Assembly (NCBI GenBank): GCA_031290075.1
Contig: JAITOG010000109.1
Location: 1-11,791, forward strand
Reading direction: 5' to 3'
DNA from: Holosporales bacterium
Lineage (GTDB): Bacteria; Pseudomonadota; Alphaproteobacteria; BNTO01
Length of the DNA stretch: 11,791 nucleotides
Below the pieces are notes generated by a model. That model did no database searches. It saw only the letters and a list, made by a program, of their open reading frames with translations, and was not told where the DNA came from. Position 1 is the first letter of the stretch; the number at the start of each line of letters is the position of its first letter. This document shows positions 1 to 6,120 of the stretch, one piece after another. A program made the translations under genes and the position numbers.

Positions 1-56
1 CATAGTTAGCATAAAAACAACTTTATCAAAAAAATAAAAGGCTTGTTTTCGACTTT

Positions 57-86
57 TAAAAAAAATTGATCCTTGTAAACAGGGAT
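57..86 (-). terminator. Intrinsic terminator of the gltX-PBP operon
   Basis: Read on the minus strand, a 7-bp stem with one mismatch (ATCCCTG / CAAGGAT, loop TTTA; 69-86) is followed by CAATTTTTTTT. This is a normal rho-independent terminator shape. It starts about 28 nt after the PBP stop codon, which suggests transcription ends here and that the short PBP C terminus is the native 3' end of the operon. Confidence 0.6.
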
Positions 87-113
87 TTATAAGAGATATT
101 TTTATGCAGGGGT

Positions 114-1955
114 TTAAGGGATACGCCCCCCAACAGATATAGGAGCCATTTGTTTCGAAGAATCATTTCCTATCCAAACTCCAACAACAATTCCGTTTTT
201 TTCTATTATATACTTTGGGGAATATTCATCAACATTTTCTAAATTTGAATCAACTATAGGATCGCGGCATACAAAAGTCCAAGCATCATAGTTACCATTA
301 GAACCAGTTTTCCCGAATATTTTTTCGTCAACATTAGAAGCTCTTCCGGTTCCTTTTCTAATTACTTCCCTTAATATTGTTTTTAACTGATTTAAGGCAT
401 CTTCTTCTATAACTTTCACTGCTTCTTCATTAAAATGTTGATGTAATATATTTCCATCTTTATCTCTAATTTCGAAAATTCCATAAGGCCATACAGCATA
501 TCCATTATTTACGAAAGAGGCGTATGCACTTACCATTTCTAATAAAGTTGCTTCTGACGCCCCAATAGCAGAGCTCAGGTTATAATTAATTGGTGAGTTT
601 ATTCCAAGCCTTTTAGCAGTTTTTATAACACTTCCCATTCCAATCATCTTTGCTACGCGAATACAGACACTATTTACTGAGTAAGTCAAAGCTTCAATTA
701 ATGAAATTTTTCCGAGAGTTCTCCATTTATAATTACTAGGTTTCCAAGAACCTTGTTTATATGGAGAATCGTCCATCATCATATTAGAGTCAATTCCAGC
801 CTCAAAAGCGGCTAAATATACAAACGGCTTAAACGAAGACCCTGGCTGCCTCATAGCGGAAGTTGCTCTATTAAACTGACTTTTTCCATAATCCAAGCCG
901 CCAACCATTGCTAAAACAGAGCCATCCCCACTTATAACAAGCGCCGCTGTTTGGCTGTATTTATATTCTTTTCCAAATTCTTCATAAAACTTTTTACAAG
1001 TTTCTTCGGCGCATTTTTGCATAGTAGTGTTTAAAGTAGTTGTAACAACAATATCTTGTTCTATTGGCCCAATAATTGATGGAATGTTATCAAAAACCCA
1101 ATCTGCAAAGTATCTACTCCCCTTTTCCAAAGCATGTGTACTTGCAAAAAAGCCTTCCTGCCACGAATCTATCAATTTTTTCCACTTAGCATCAAGATAT
1201 CCTGCATCTTCCATTACTTGTAAAACAATACGAGCTCTTCCAATGGCTTGCTGTGGGTTAGCTACAGGAGAATAGCGAGAAGGAGCACGTAAAACTCCTG
1301 CTAACAGTGCTGCTTCAAAAACAGTTAAATTTTTAGCTGATTTCTGAAAATATCTTCTTGCAGCAGCATCAATTCCAAAGGTTCCTGAACCAAAAAAGAC
1401 TCTATTCAAATACAATGTAAGAATTTGATCTTTTGAAAATGCTGATTCTAATTTAAAAGCTAAAAGCAATTCTTGCATTTTCCTTTTTATTGAGCGATCA
1501 CTAACGGAAAATATTTCCTTAGAAATTAAAAGATTTTTTGCAAGCTGTTGAGTTAATGTTGATCCACCTTGGGTAATGCGATTTGCACGAATATTAGTGA
1601 TGAAAGCACGAATTATTCCTTTAAAATCTATCCCTTTATGATTGTAAAATCGCCTATCTTCAACTGCAAGGAAAGCATTAGTAACATAAGCTGGCAATTC
1701 TTTAACACTAACAAATTCTTCATACAAATCTCCATACGTTGCTATAACTGTTCCATCTGCTGCTTGAATTGTTACACTTGGAGTACGAACTGGAATATTT
1801 AAATCTTCAATTTTTGGTAAAGAACTATTTAACCAAAAAAAATATAAGACAACACCAATAACTGGAATTAAGCTGGTAAAGAAGGATAAAAGGAAAAATC
1901 TTTTAAAAAATTGTTTTAAAAGAAAAAAATCATTTTTTTTTCTTTGTTTTTTCAT
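114..1955 (-). CDS. Class A (bifunctional) penicillin-binding protein, PBP1A family
   Basis: A 613-residue inner-membrane enzyme that polymerises glycan strands from lipid II and cross-links the stem peptides of peptidoglycan. A basic N terminus and one membrane anchor (about 20-42) precede a GT51 transglycosylase domain: EDRRFYNHKG with catalytic Glu99, GGSTLTQQLAKN (130-141), RKMQE with Glu162, and an AALLAGVLRAPSRYSP segment (215-230). The transpeptidase domain has the SxxK motif S373-S-F-K376 (nucleophile Ser373), S426-V-N428 and K549-T-G551. It is shorter than the ~800-residue proteobacterial PBP1A and seems to lack its large inter-domain insertion. The chain ends in VGGRIP, just where relatives continue with A-x-I-W and a further tail, so the extreme C terminus is cut short. 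The start ATG lies 27 bp after the gltX stop, implying co-transcription. Function is confident; the exact subfamily (mrcA/ponA-like) is not. Confidence 0.95.
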   Translation of the reverse strand: MKKQRKKNDFFLLKQFFKRFFLLSFFTSLIPVIGVVLYFFWLNSSLPKIEDLNIPVRTPSVTIQAADGTVIATYGDLYEEFVSVKELPAYVTNAFLAVEDRRFYNHKGIDFKGIIRAFITNIRANRITQGGSTLTQQLAKNLLISKEIFSVSDRSIKRKMQELLLAFKLESAFSKDQILTLYLNRVFFGSGTFGIDAAARRYFQKSAKNLTVFEAALLAGVLRAPSRYSPVANPQQAIGRARIVLQVMEDAGYLDAKWKKLIDSWQEGFFASTHALEKGSRYFADWVFDNIPSIIGPIEQDIVVTTTLNTTMQKCAEETCKKFYEEFGKEYKYSQTAALVISGDGSVLAMVGGLDYGKSQFNRATSAMRQPGSSFKPFVYLAAFEAGIDSNMMMDDSPYKQGSWKPSNYKWRTLGKISLIEALTYSVNSVCIRVAKMIGMGSVIKTAKRLGINSPINYNLSSAIGASEATLLEMVSAYASFVNNGYAVWPYGIFEIRDKDGNILHQHFNEEAVKVIEEDALNQLKTILREVIRKGTGRASNVDEKIFGKTGSNGNYDAWTFVCRDPIVDSNLENVDEYSPKYIIEKNGIVVGVWIGNDSSKQMAPISVGGRIP

Positions 1956-1982
1956 ATTTATTTATGCTTATTTTTTAAAGAA

Positions 1983-3587
1983 CTATATTAACTCTAAAAA
2001 GTTTTTATAATTTTGTACTCTGTCCATAGTTTCTATTTTACCAATTATCCCCATTATTTCAAACAAGTTTGGAGAAGCTGAACAACCTACTATAGCGATC
2101 CTTACCGGATATAAAAAATCCCCTACTTTCATTCCAGCATTTTTGCAGTAAGCTCTAATTTCTGATTCTATATTTTGAAACGAAGATAAGCTTTCAACCA
2201 ATTGCAAAAAGTTTTTTAAATTTTGAATTGATTGCTCTCCATTTTTTACATGATTTTCAATAGACTTTATCTTTCGTAACTCAATTTCTTCTGCAAATTT
2301 GTTCGTCGCTTCGATGCTTGAATCCTCATGGGGTTTGGGGGAAATCTGTGATTCCCTCAAATGCCCCTCATGTATATCTAATACACTCCGGTTCTGCGCT
2401 TCGTATGCTCCTTCAACTTTGCTAGAAGAAATTGGTTTTGAAAGAAGTCCATTTTTTGCGTCAAAATTTGGTTTTTTTATATAAAAAAATGAATTTTCTG
2501 CTAATTCTACTAAAGTTTTTGCTCTTATTTTTAAGCCATCCATTCCTTGCAAAATTTGTTTTAGGCCATTTTCTAAAAGGACATCGTCTTTTACCTTTTC
2601 TTTAAGCAATGGTTTAATTTCTTTAAGTAAACGTTCATTACTGCTAATGCGCATGTAATGAGCATTTAAGTTTGTAAGTTTTGCCATATCAAATCGCGCC
2701 GGAGACCTTCCAACTGAGGAAATATCAAACCACTCTATTGCTTGCTCAATAGAAATGATTTCATCGTTTCCATGCGCCCACCCCAAGCGCAGCAAGTAAT
2801 TTTTCATGGCATCTGGCAAAAATCCCATTGCTCTATACTGTTCTGCGCCAAGGGCTCCATGCCGCTTGGAAAGTTTTGCTCCGTCTGGTCCATGAATTAA
2901 TGGGATATGCGCAAATTGGGGAACATCCCAACCGCACGCTTTGTAAAGATGATATTGGCGAAATGCGTTAGTAAGGTGGTCATCTCCACGGATAATGTGT
3001 GTGATATTCATATCATGATCATCAACCACCACAGAAAGCATATACGTTGGCGTACCATCTGCACGAAGTAAAACCATATCATCTAGCTGAGAATTGCTTA
3101 ATTCTACAATTCCTTGAGTAATATCATTAATTACAGTTTTCCCTTTCGTTGGCGCCTTAAACCGAATTACTGGGGGAATTCCCTTGGGCGCCTCACTAAC
3201 TGGCCTATCGCGCCATAATCCATTATATCTTGGGGGAAGGCCTTTTTCTAAGGCATCTTTACGCATTTTTTCAAGCTCATCTGGAGAGCAATAACAGTAA
3301 TAGGCCTTTCCTTCTTTTACTAAATTATGGGCAACTTCAGCATGACATGAAGCTCTAGCAAATTGAAATACGGGCTCTTCGTTCCAATTTAATTCTAACC
3401 ATTTCAAGCTTTCAAAAATCGCTTTAATTGCAGCATCTGTTGATCTTTCTCTATCGGTATCTTCAATTCTAAGCAAAAATTTTCCTTTGCAATGCATGGC
3501 AAAAAGCCAATTGAAGAGGGCTGTTCTTGCGCCACCTATATGCAAAAATCCAGTTGGACTTGGGGCAAATCTAACAACAACAGACAT
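1983..3587 (-). CDS. gltX: Glutamate--tRNA ligase (GluRS) with a repeat-derived insertion
   Basis: A class I aminoacyl-tRNA synthetase that charges tRNA-Glu with glutamate in the cytoplasm. The product starts MSVVVRFAPSPTG, followed by the HIGH-type motif H16-I-G-G19; the KMSKS-type motif is K238-L-S-K-R242. The catalytic Rossmann domain and the tRNA-contacting region are normal. The C-terminal helical anticodon-binding region ends with the conserved GDFLYPVRIAIVG segment. I chose ATG at 3587 (534 residues) because conserved family sequence begins there; an upstream in-frame TTG at 3605 would add six residues (MFKKLV). Residues about 395-438 are encoded by a dispersed palindromic repeat also found at 8756-8977 and are foreign to the family, making the protein longer than a usual ~470-500-residue GluRS. 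The gene precedes the PBP gene in an apparent two-gene operon. Confidence 0.95.
   Translation of the reverse strand: MSVVVRFAPSPTGFLHIGGARTALFNWLFAMHCKGKFLLRIEDTDRERSTDAAIKAIFESLKWLELNWNEEPVFQFARASCHAEVAHNLVKEGKAYYCYCSPDELEKMRKDALEKGLPPRYNGLWRDRPVSEAPKGIPPVIRFKAPTKGKTVINDITQGIVELSNSQLDDMVLLRADGTPTYMLSVVVDDHDMNITHIIRGDDHLTNAFRQYHLYKACGWDVPQFAHIPLIHGPDGAKLSKRHGALGAEQYRAMGFLPDAMKNYLLRLGWAHGNDEIISIEQAIEWFDISSVGRSPARFDMAKLTNLNAHYMRISSNERLLKEIKPLLKEKVKDDVLLENGLKQILQGMDGLKIRAKTLVELAENSFFYIKKPNFDAKNGLLSKPISSSKVEGAYEAQNRSVLDIHEGHLRESQISPKPHEDSSIEATNKFAEEIELRKIKSIENHVKNGEQSIQNLKNFLQLVESLSSFQNIESEIRAYCKNAGMKVGDFLYPVRIAIVGCSASPNLFEIMGIIGKIETMDRVQNYKNFLELI
2276..2404 (-). repeat. Palindromic element A, copy 1, inside gltX (RPE-like)
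   Basis: This 129-bp segment matches the two halves of the repeat at 8756-8977 (opposite orientation), about 90% identical outside the core. It is read through in the gltX frame, encoding the stretch from E-A-Q-N-R through I-H-E-G-H and H-E-D-S-S-I-E-A to E-I-E-L. The centre is an imperfect hairpin: CATGAGGGG and CCCCATGAGG arms around GGGAATC-ACA-GATTTCCC. The ends carry similar direct repeats GAAGCGCAGAAC and GAAGCGACGAAC. TTCGTA occurs at both borders (2273-2278 and 2400-2405), which may be a target duplication, though that would make the net insertion 127 bp, so exact borders are uncertain. Confidence 0.85.
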
Positions 3588-3619
3588 AACTAATTTTTTA
3601 AACAACTGCCAACAATAAG

Positions 3620-3625
3620 ATTATA
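3620..3625 (-). promoter_or_regulatory. Possible -10 box of the gltX promoter
   Basis: On the minus strand a perfect TATAAT lies 33 nt upstream of the chosen gltX ATG, in the context CGATATAATCTTATTG. No convincing TTGACA-like -35 hexamer is visible at 16-18 bp, so this is a suggestion only. Confidence 0.35.
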
Positions 3626-3759
3626 TCGAAATATTGCTAGGTAGCCAGGGATTTTTTAAACTAATTATACCCAATGGCGGCGAAATGCCGTCTGAATTCT
3701 CTAGTGATTCTGCTGGATTAGAAGGCGATGAATCCGAGGATTCTACTGCGAATGTTATA

Positions 3760-3891
3760 TTAACGCGAACTATGGATTAAAATAAAATTTAAAAATAGGC
3801 TAGATTCTATACAAAAAAGCATTTTTAAAAAGGAATCTAGCCTATTTTTGGAGATTTTTTAAATTTTATTTTAATCCATAGTTCGCGTTAA
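3760..3891. repeat. 132-bp hairpin element flanked by TA (MITE-like)
   Basis: The long terminal inverted repeats start TTAACGCGAACTATGG and include TAAAATAAAATTTAAAAA and AATAGGCTAGATTC. The right arm carries about 11 extra bases relative to the left. The loop is about 24 bases. TA dinucleotides flank both ends (3758-3759 and 3892-3893), consistent with a TA target duplication as made by IS630/Tc1-mariner-type transposases. There is no coding capacity. As RNA it would form a long near-perfect hairpin. Confidence 0.75.
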
Positions 3892-4040
3892 TAGCCTTTG
3901 TTTTCCTGCTCATCCATCATCCAAATTTATGCCTAATCACTTGAAAAACAAACGCAATATCCTGCGGAAATCCGGAAAAATAACACGATGAATAGATATT
4001 TTCAATTGGCTTGGCAACTCCTCATATGAGGATATACACT

Positions 4041-4127
4041 AACTGTGTTCACATTTAACTTTTCGGCCTTTGAAGGCTCTGCAGCGCAGAGGCCCAAAAT
4101 TGTAAAAATCAATTAATGAACAGGGTT
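4041..4127 (+). repeat. 87-bp palindromic element C, copy 1 (3-bp target duplication ACT)
   Basis: The terminal inverted repeats are AACTGTGTTCA and its partner AACCCTGTTCA. A central hairpin is built on GGCTCTGC-AGC-GCAGAGGCC. The trinucleotide ACT occurs on both sides (4038-4040 and 4128-4130). All 87 bases are identical to the copy at 9751-9837, which defines both ends exactly. It is too short to encode a transposase and must be moved in trans. Confidence 0.9.
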
Positions 4128-4190
4128 ACTATTTGGCTGGAGATGTTAGATTAATTCAGGATTTTGATATTATACCAAAACTCACGTTTA

Positions 4191-4361
4191 AACCCTAACT
4201 CCGCCAAAAGTCAGTGCGTCTATGTCATTCTCCTTAAGATTTATAAGGCTTTAATGGGAAAATCCAGACGTTCCAATTAGGCTGTCTACAGATTTTCTTC
4301 AACTCCTTATAAATCTTAGGAAAATGACATAGACGCACTGACTTTTGGTGGAGTTAGGGTT
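4191..4361. repeat. 171-bp long-hairpin element flanked by TA
   Basis: Inverted arms of about 58 bp begin AACCCTAACTCC(G/A)CCAAAAGTC on both strands and extend to GATTTATAAGG with few mismatches; the loop is about 57 bases. TA flanks both ends (4189-4190 and 4362-4363). This is the same architecture as the hairpins at 3760 and 9049 but with unrelated sequence. It brings a stop codon (TAA inside AACCCTAACTCC) into the decayed frame that precedes it. It lies against the next palindrome with only 3 bases between them. Confidence 0.75.
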
Positions 4362-4364
4362 TAT

Positions 4365-4477
4365 GATATTTTAACTGGTATTTTTTACGTCAAATCCGGT
4401 GCTATAATGCTTACGTACACTAAGTACGCTGCGCTTATGCGTTCCGTTTTTCCTTAAAAACCCTCAGTTAAAATATC
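4365..4477. repeat. 113-bp palindrome GATATTTTAACTG...CAGTTAAAATATC
   Basis: The outer arms are perfect for 13 bp. Inside are a second small palindrome (GTTTTT-AAGG-AAAAAC on the minus strand) and a CGTAC/GTACG hairpin near 4413-4430. The trmL-proximal half overlaps a 51-bp motif that recurs at 8708-8758. It sits directly after trmL and may act as its transcription end, though a clear U-tract terminator is not obvious. Confidence 0.6.
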
Positions 4478-4495
4478 CCTGAAGACAGCTTCTTA
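4445..4495 (-). repeat. 51-bp dispersed motif D, copy 1, touching the trmL stop codon
   Basis: The minus strand reads TAAGAAGCTGTCTTCA then GGATATTTTAACT and GGAAAAACG. It matches 8708-8758 with a handful of differences, and its first 31 bases match 9018-9048. It includes a small hairpin GAAG-CTGT-CTTC. The first TAA of the motif is the trmL stop codon. Confidence 0.7.
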
Positions 4496-4948
4496 TATAT
4501 CCCAACCAATTTGTCGTATTGCTTCAGCAACAACAATTGCAGCAGCAACAGCTACATTCAATGAACGTGTTTTGTGAACCATAGGAATTTTTATTTTTTC
4601 TTCACATATATCGAAAAGCTCATCAGGAACTCCGCAACTTTCGCGCCCCATCAAACATATATCCCCTGGTTCGAATTTAAATTCATGATGTAATTTTGTC
4701 GCTTTTACATCTGAAAGAATAATTCTTCCCTGTTTTTCCTTTAAAAAACTATCAAAAGATGTATATTTTGTAATTTTTACTAAATCAATATAATCCATAC
4801 CAGCTCTGCGCATTCTTTTATCATCCCAAGGAAATCCTGTTGGCTCAATAACATCAACTGGAACATTAAAGCAAGCACAAAAGCGTAGCATAGTTCCTAC
4901 ATTTTGCGCGATTTCTGGTTGATAAAGGGCTAGTCTAAGGTTTCTCAT
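4493..4948 (-). CDS. trmL: tRNA (cytidine/uridine-34 2'-O)-methyltransferase TrmL
   Basis: A 151-residue SPOUT-family (trefoil-knot) enzyme, full length for TrmL, which 2'-O-methylates the wobble nucleotide of certain tRNA-Leu species using S-adenosylmethionine. Visible family motifs are the N-terminal LALYQPEIAQNVGTMLRF (6-23), the cofactor-loop motif LMGRESCGVPDEL (99-111), and the C-terminal knot motif IPMVHKTRSLNVAVAAAIV (121-139). It has no extra N-terminal RNA-binding domain, which separates it from TrmH and RlmB. Its ATG overlaps the recR stop by the classic ATGA arrangement, so it is translationally coupled to recR. Its stop codon lies at the edge of a dispersed repeat. Confidence 0.93.
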   Translation of the reverse strand: MRNLRLALYQPEIAQNVGTMLRFCACFNVPVDVIEPTGFPWDDKRMRRAGMDYIDLVKITKYTSFDSFLKEKQGRIILSDVKATKLHHEFKFEPGDICLMGRESCGVPDELFDICEEKIKIPMVHKTRSLNVAVAAAIVVAEAIRQIGWDI

Positions 4949-5556
4949 GCTATTTTTTTTGAAAGAATTACTTCTCTTTTATCTAAAAAAGCCGCAGATA
5001 AGGTTCCGTCATCCAAATAATTAAGCTCTCCACCAATAGGAATTCCTTGCGCAAGAGAGAAAACATTTATATCTTTTCCAGATAATAATTCAGCAATATA
5101 ATACATTGTTGTTTGCCCTTCTATTGTTGCGCTAAGTGCTATGATAACCTCCGTTATTCCCTCATTTTCAATCCGATTTAATAAAGTTTCGGTATTAAGT
5201 TGATTAGGGCTAATCCCATCAATTGCAGACAAAATTCCCCCCAAAATATGAAATTTTCCATTAAAAAAATTAGCTCTCTCAATTGTCCATAAATCCGATA
5301 CACTTTCAATTATACACAGCTGGTGCTTTGTTCTTTTTGGGTCAAGACAAACAGAGCAAATATCACTACAGCTGAAATTCCCACAAATTTGGCATTTTTT
5401 AATATTTTTTCTAACAGATTCAAGGTTAGAGATTAATTGATCCAAAAAGAATCCCTCATTTTTCAATGCAAATAACATTGCTCGCTGCGCAGAACGAGGA
5501 CCAAATCCGGGCAATTGGGCCATTGTTTTAATTGCTTTTAGTAGTAAGGAATCCAT
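4945..5556 (-). CDS. recR: Recombination mediator protein RecR
   Basis: A 203-residue cytoplasmic protein of the RecFOR pathway that helps load RecA onto SSB-coated single-stranded gaps. Domains in order: a helix-hairpin-helix (LPGFGPRSAQRA, 15-26), a four-cysteine zinc finger (C55, C58, C67, C70), a Toprim domain (from about 79, with CIIESVSDLW and HILGGILSAIDGISP), and a C-terminal motif FSLAQGIPIGGELNYLDDGT. Length and order match the family. A ribosome binding site AAGGA lies just upstream of ATG 5556. The usual dnaX-ybaB partners are absent; instead the gene follows tRNA-Cys by 15 bp and overlaps trmL, suggesting a tRNA-Cys/recR/trmL transcript. Confidence 0.96.
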   Translation of the reverse strand: MDSLLLKAIKTMAQLPGFGPRSAQRAMLFALKNEGFFLDQLISNLESVRKNIKKCQICGNFSCSDICSVCLDPKRTKHQLCIIESVSDLWTIERANFFNGKFHILGGILSAIDGISPNQLNTETLLNRIENEGITEVIIALSATIEGQTTMYYIAELLSGKDINVFSLAQGIPIGGELNYLDDGTLSAAFLDKREVILSKKIA

Positions 5557-5571
5557 TTTCCTTTTTTAGCA

Positions 5572-5642
5572 AGGCCGAGGCCGGAATCGAACCGACATCC
5601 AAAGATTTGCAGTCTTCTGCATAGCCATTCTGCCACTCGGCC
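5572..5642 (-). tRNA. tRNA-Cys (anticodon GCA)
   Basis: The minus strand gives the acceptor pair GGCCGAG / CTCGGCC with discriminator T. The anticodon loop is CTGCAAA, giving GCA, on an AAGA/TCTT stem. The T arm is GTCGG-TTCGATT-CCGGC. CCA is not encoded. Length is 71 nt. The 3' end is 15 bp from the recR start codon, so processing of this tRNA probably sets the 5' end of the recR message. Confidence 0.95.
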
Positions 5643-5736
5643 AAAAAATAAAAAAAAAGTACTTTCTTTGTTACTATAGACATAAAAGAGAGAATAAAAA
5701 AAAACATAGCAAAAATGAAAAATCTTACATAGAATC

Positions 5737-5809
5737 CGTTCCCAACGGGAATTGAACCCGTGTTGCCGCCTTGAAAGGGCGATGTCCTAGACCGCTAGAC
5801 GATGGGAAC
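5737..5809 (-). tRNA. tRNA-Glu (anticodon TTC)
   Basis: The minus strand gives the acceptor pair GTTCCCA / TGGGAAC with discriminator G. The anticodon loop is CTTTCAA, giving TTC, on a CGCC/GGCG stem; the T loop is GTTCAAT. CCA is not encoded. Length is 73 nt. This is the substrate of the GluRS encoded in the same window. It lies 94 bp upstream of tRNA-Cys. A CATAAT hexamer at 5821-5826 (minus strand), next to the palindrome ATGTATACAT, could be its -10 box. Confidence 0.96.
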
Positions 5810-5897
5810 ATACGCTTTCGATTATGTATACATAGTAATCTAAAAACTTCTTTTTTAAAAGGCAATTTTATTTTTTATGTTAATTCATGTGATTATG

Positions 5898-6004
5898 ATA
5901 CCAAAACTCATGCACTAACAATGCAGATGATTTTCCACAACCTCATAATCTGCAGGAGGTTCACAAACACAATCTGCCTGATTAAAGGTGAATTTTGGTT
6001 TATA
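5898..6004. repeat. Imperfect inverted repeat beside mutS
   Basis: This lies in the 311-bp gap between mutS and tRNA-Glu, which holds no gene. Outer arms ATACCAAAACTCA (5898-5910) and TGAATTTTGGTTTATA (5989-6004) pair imperfectly. Inside, TGCAGATGATT (5922-5932) faces AATCTGCA (5947-5954), and AACCTC faces GAGGTT. The left-arm 13-mer ATACCAAAACTCA also occurs at 4172-4184. The element abuts the 89-bp element B. Confidence 0.45.
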
Positions 6005-6093
6005 TACCCAAACTCCAAAAAATGGCGAATTCAAACTTCTTGGGTTTCAATGTTGGCAGCAATTAAAATCCGCATTCTTTGGGGCCCCCAGTA
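6005..6093 (+). repeat. Element B, solitary copy (89 bp, TA-flanked)
   Basis: It is about 90% identical to the reverse complement of 8789-8878. It begins TACCCAAACTCC and ends GCCCCCAGTA, with imperfect inverted arms (CCAAAAAATGGCGAATT against AATCCGCATTCTTTGG). TA flanks it at 6003-6004 and 6094-6095. It lies 27 bp beyond the mutS stop, on the tRNA-Glu side, and its hairpin could terminate the mutS message. Confidence 0.85.
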
Positions 6094-6120
6094 TACCGAT
6101 CTAGAATAAGCCCTTAAAAA

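Larger units (their letters stand above)
3619..4190 (+). pseudogene. Decayed protein gene fragments carved up by repeats
   Basis: Two protein-like stretches sit on the plus strand. The first runs open from 3619 and includes PNGGEMPSEFSSDSAGLEGD (from about 3670) before entering the 3760-3891 hairpin and stopping at 3778-3780. Removing that hairpin with one TA lets the frame continue to 3944. The second runs from 3992 (IDIFNWLGNSSYEDIHYL) and is stopped by the 87-bp element at 4041; removing that element plus one ACT restores GDVRLIQDFDIIPKLTF up to the next hairpin at 4191. The two stretches need a frameshift between them. I do not recognise the family, and no start or ribosome binding site is evident. 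This is inferred to be the relic of a gene, not a functional one. Confidence 0.35.

Noticed and set aside
1..113. Continuation of the PBP gene by frameshift
   Set aside because: One alternative frame is open to the window edge but its translation does not resemble the PBP C-terminal tail, and an intrinsic terminator lies in this stretch.
3588..3605. TTG start for gltX six codons upstream
   Set aside because: The family N terminus begins at the ATG at 3587, and no better ribosome binding site precedes the TTG.
3606..4492. CRISPR array or RNA gene in the repeat-rich gap
   Set aside because: The repeats are different inverted palindromes, not regularly spaced direct repeats with spacers, and I see no tRNA, RNase P or other recognisable RNA fold.
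5771..6109. 112-codon plus-strand open frame
   Set aside because: It starts inside the antisense of tRNA-Glu and then runs through the inverted repeat and element B. No ribosome binding site or protein-like family signal.
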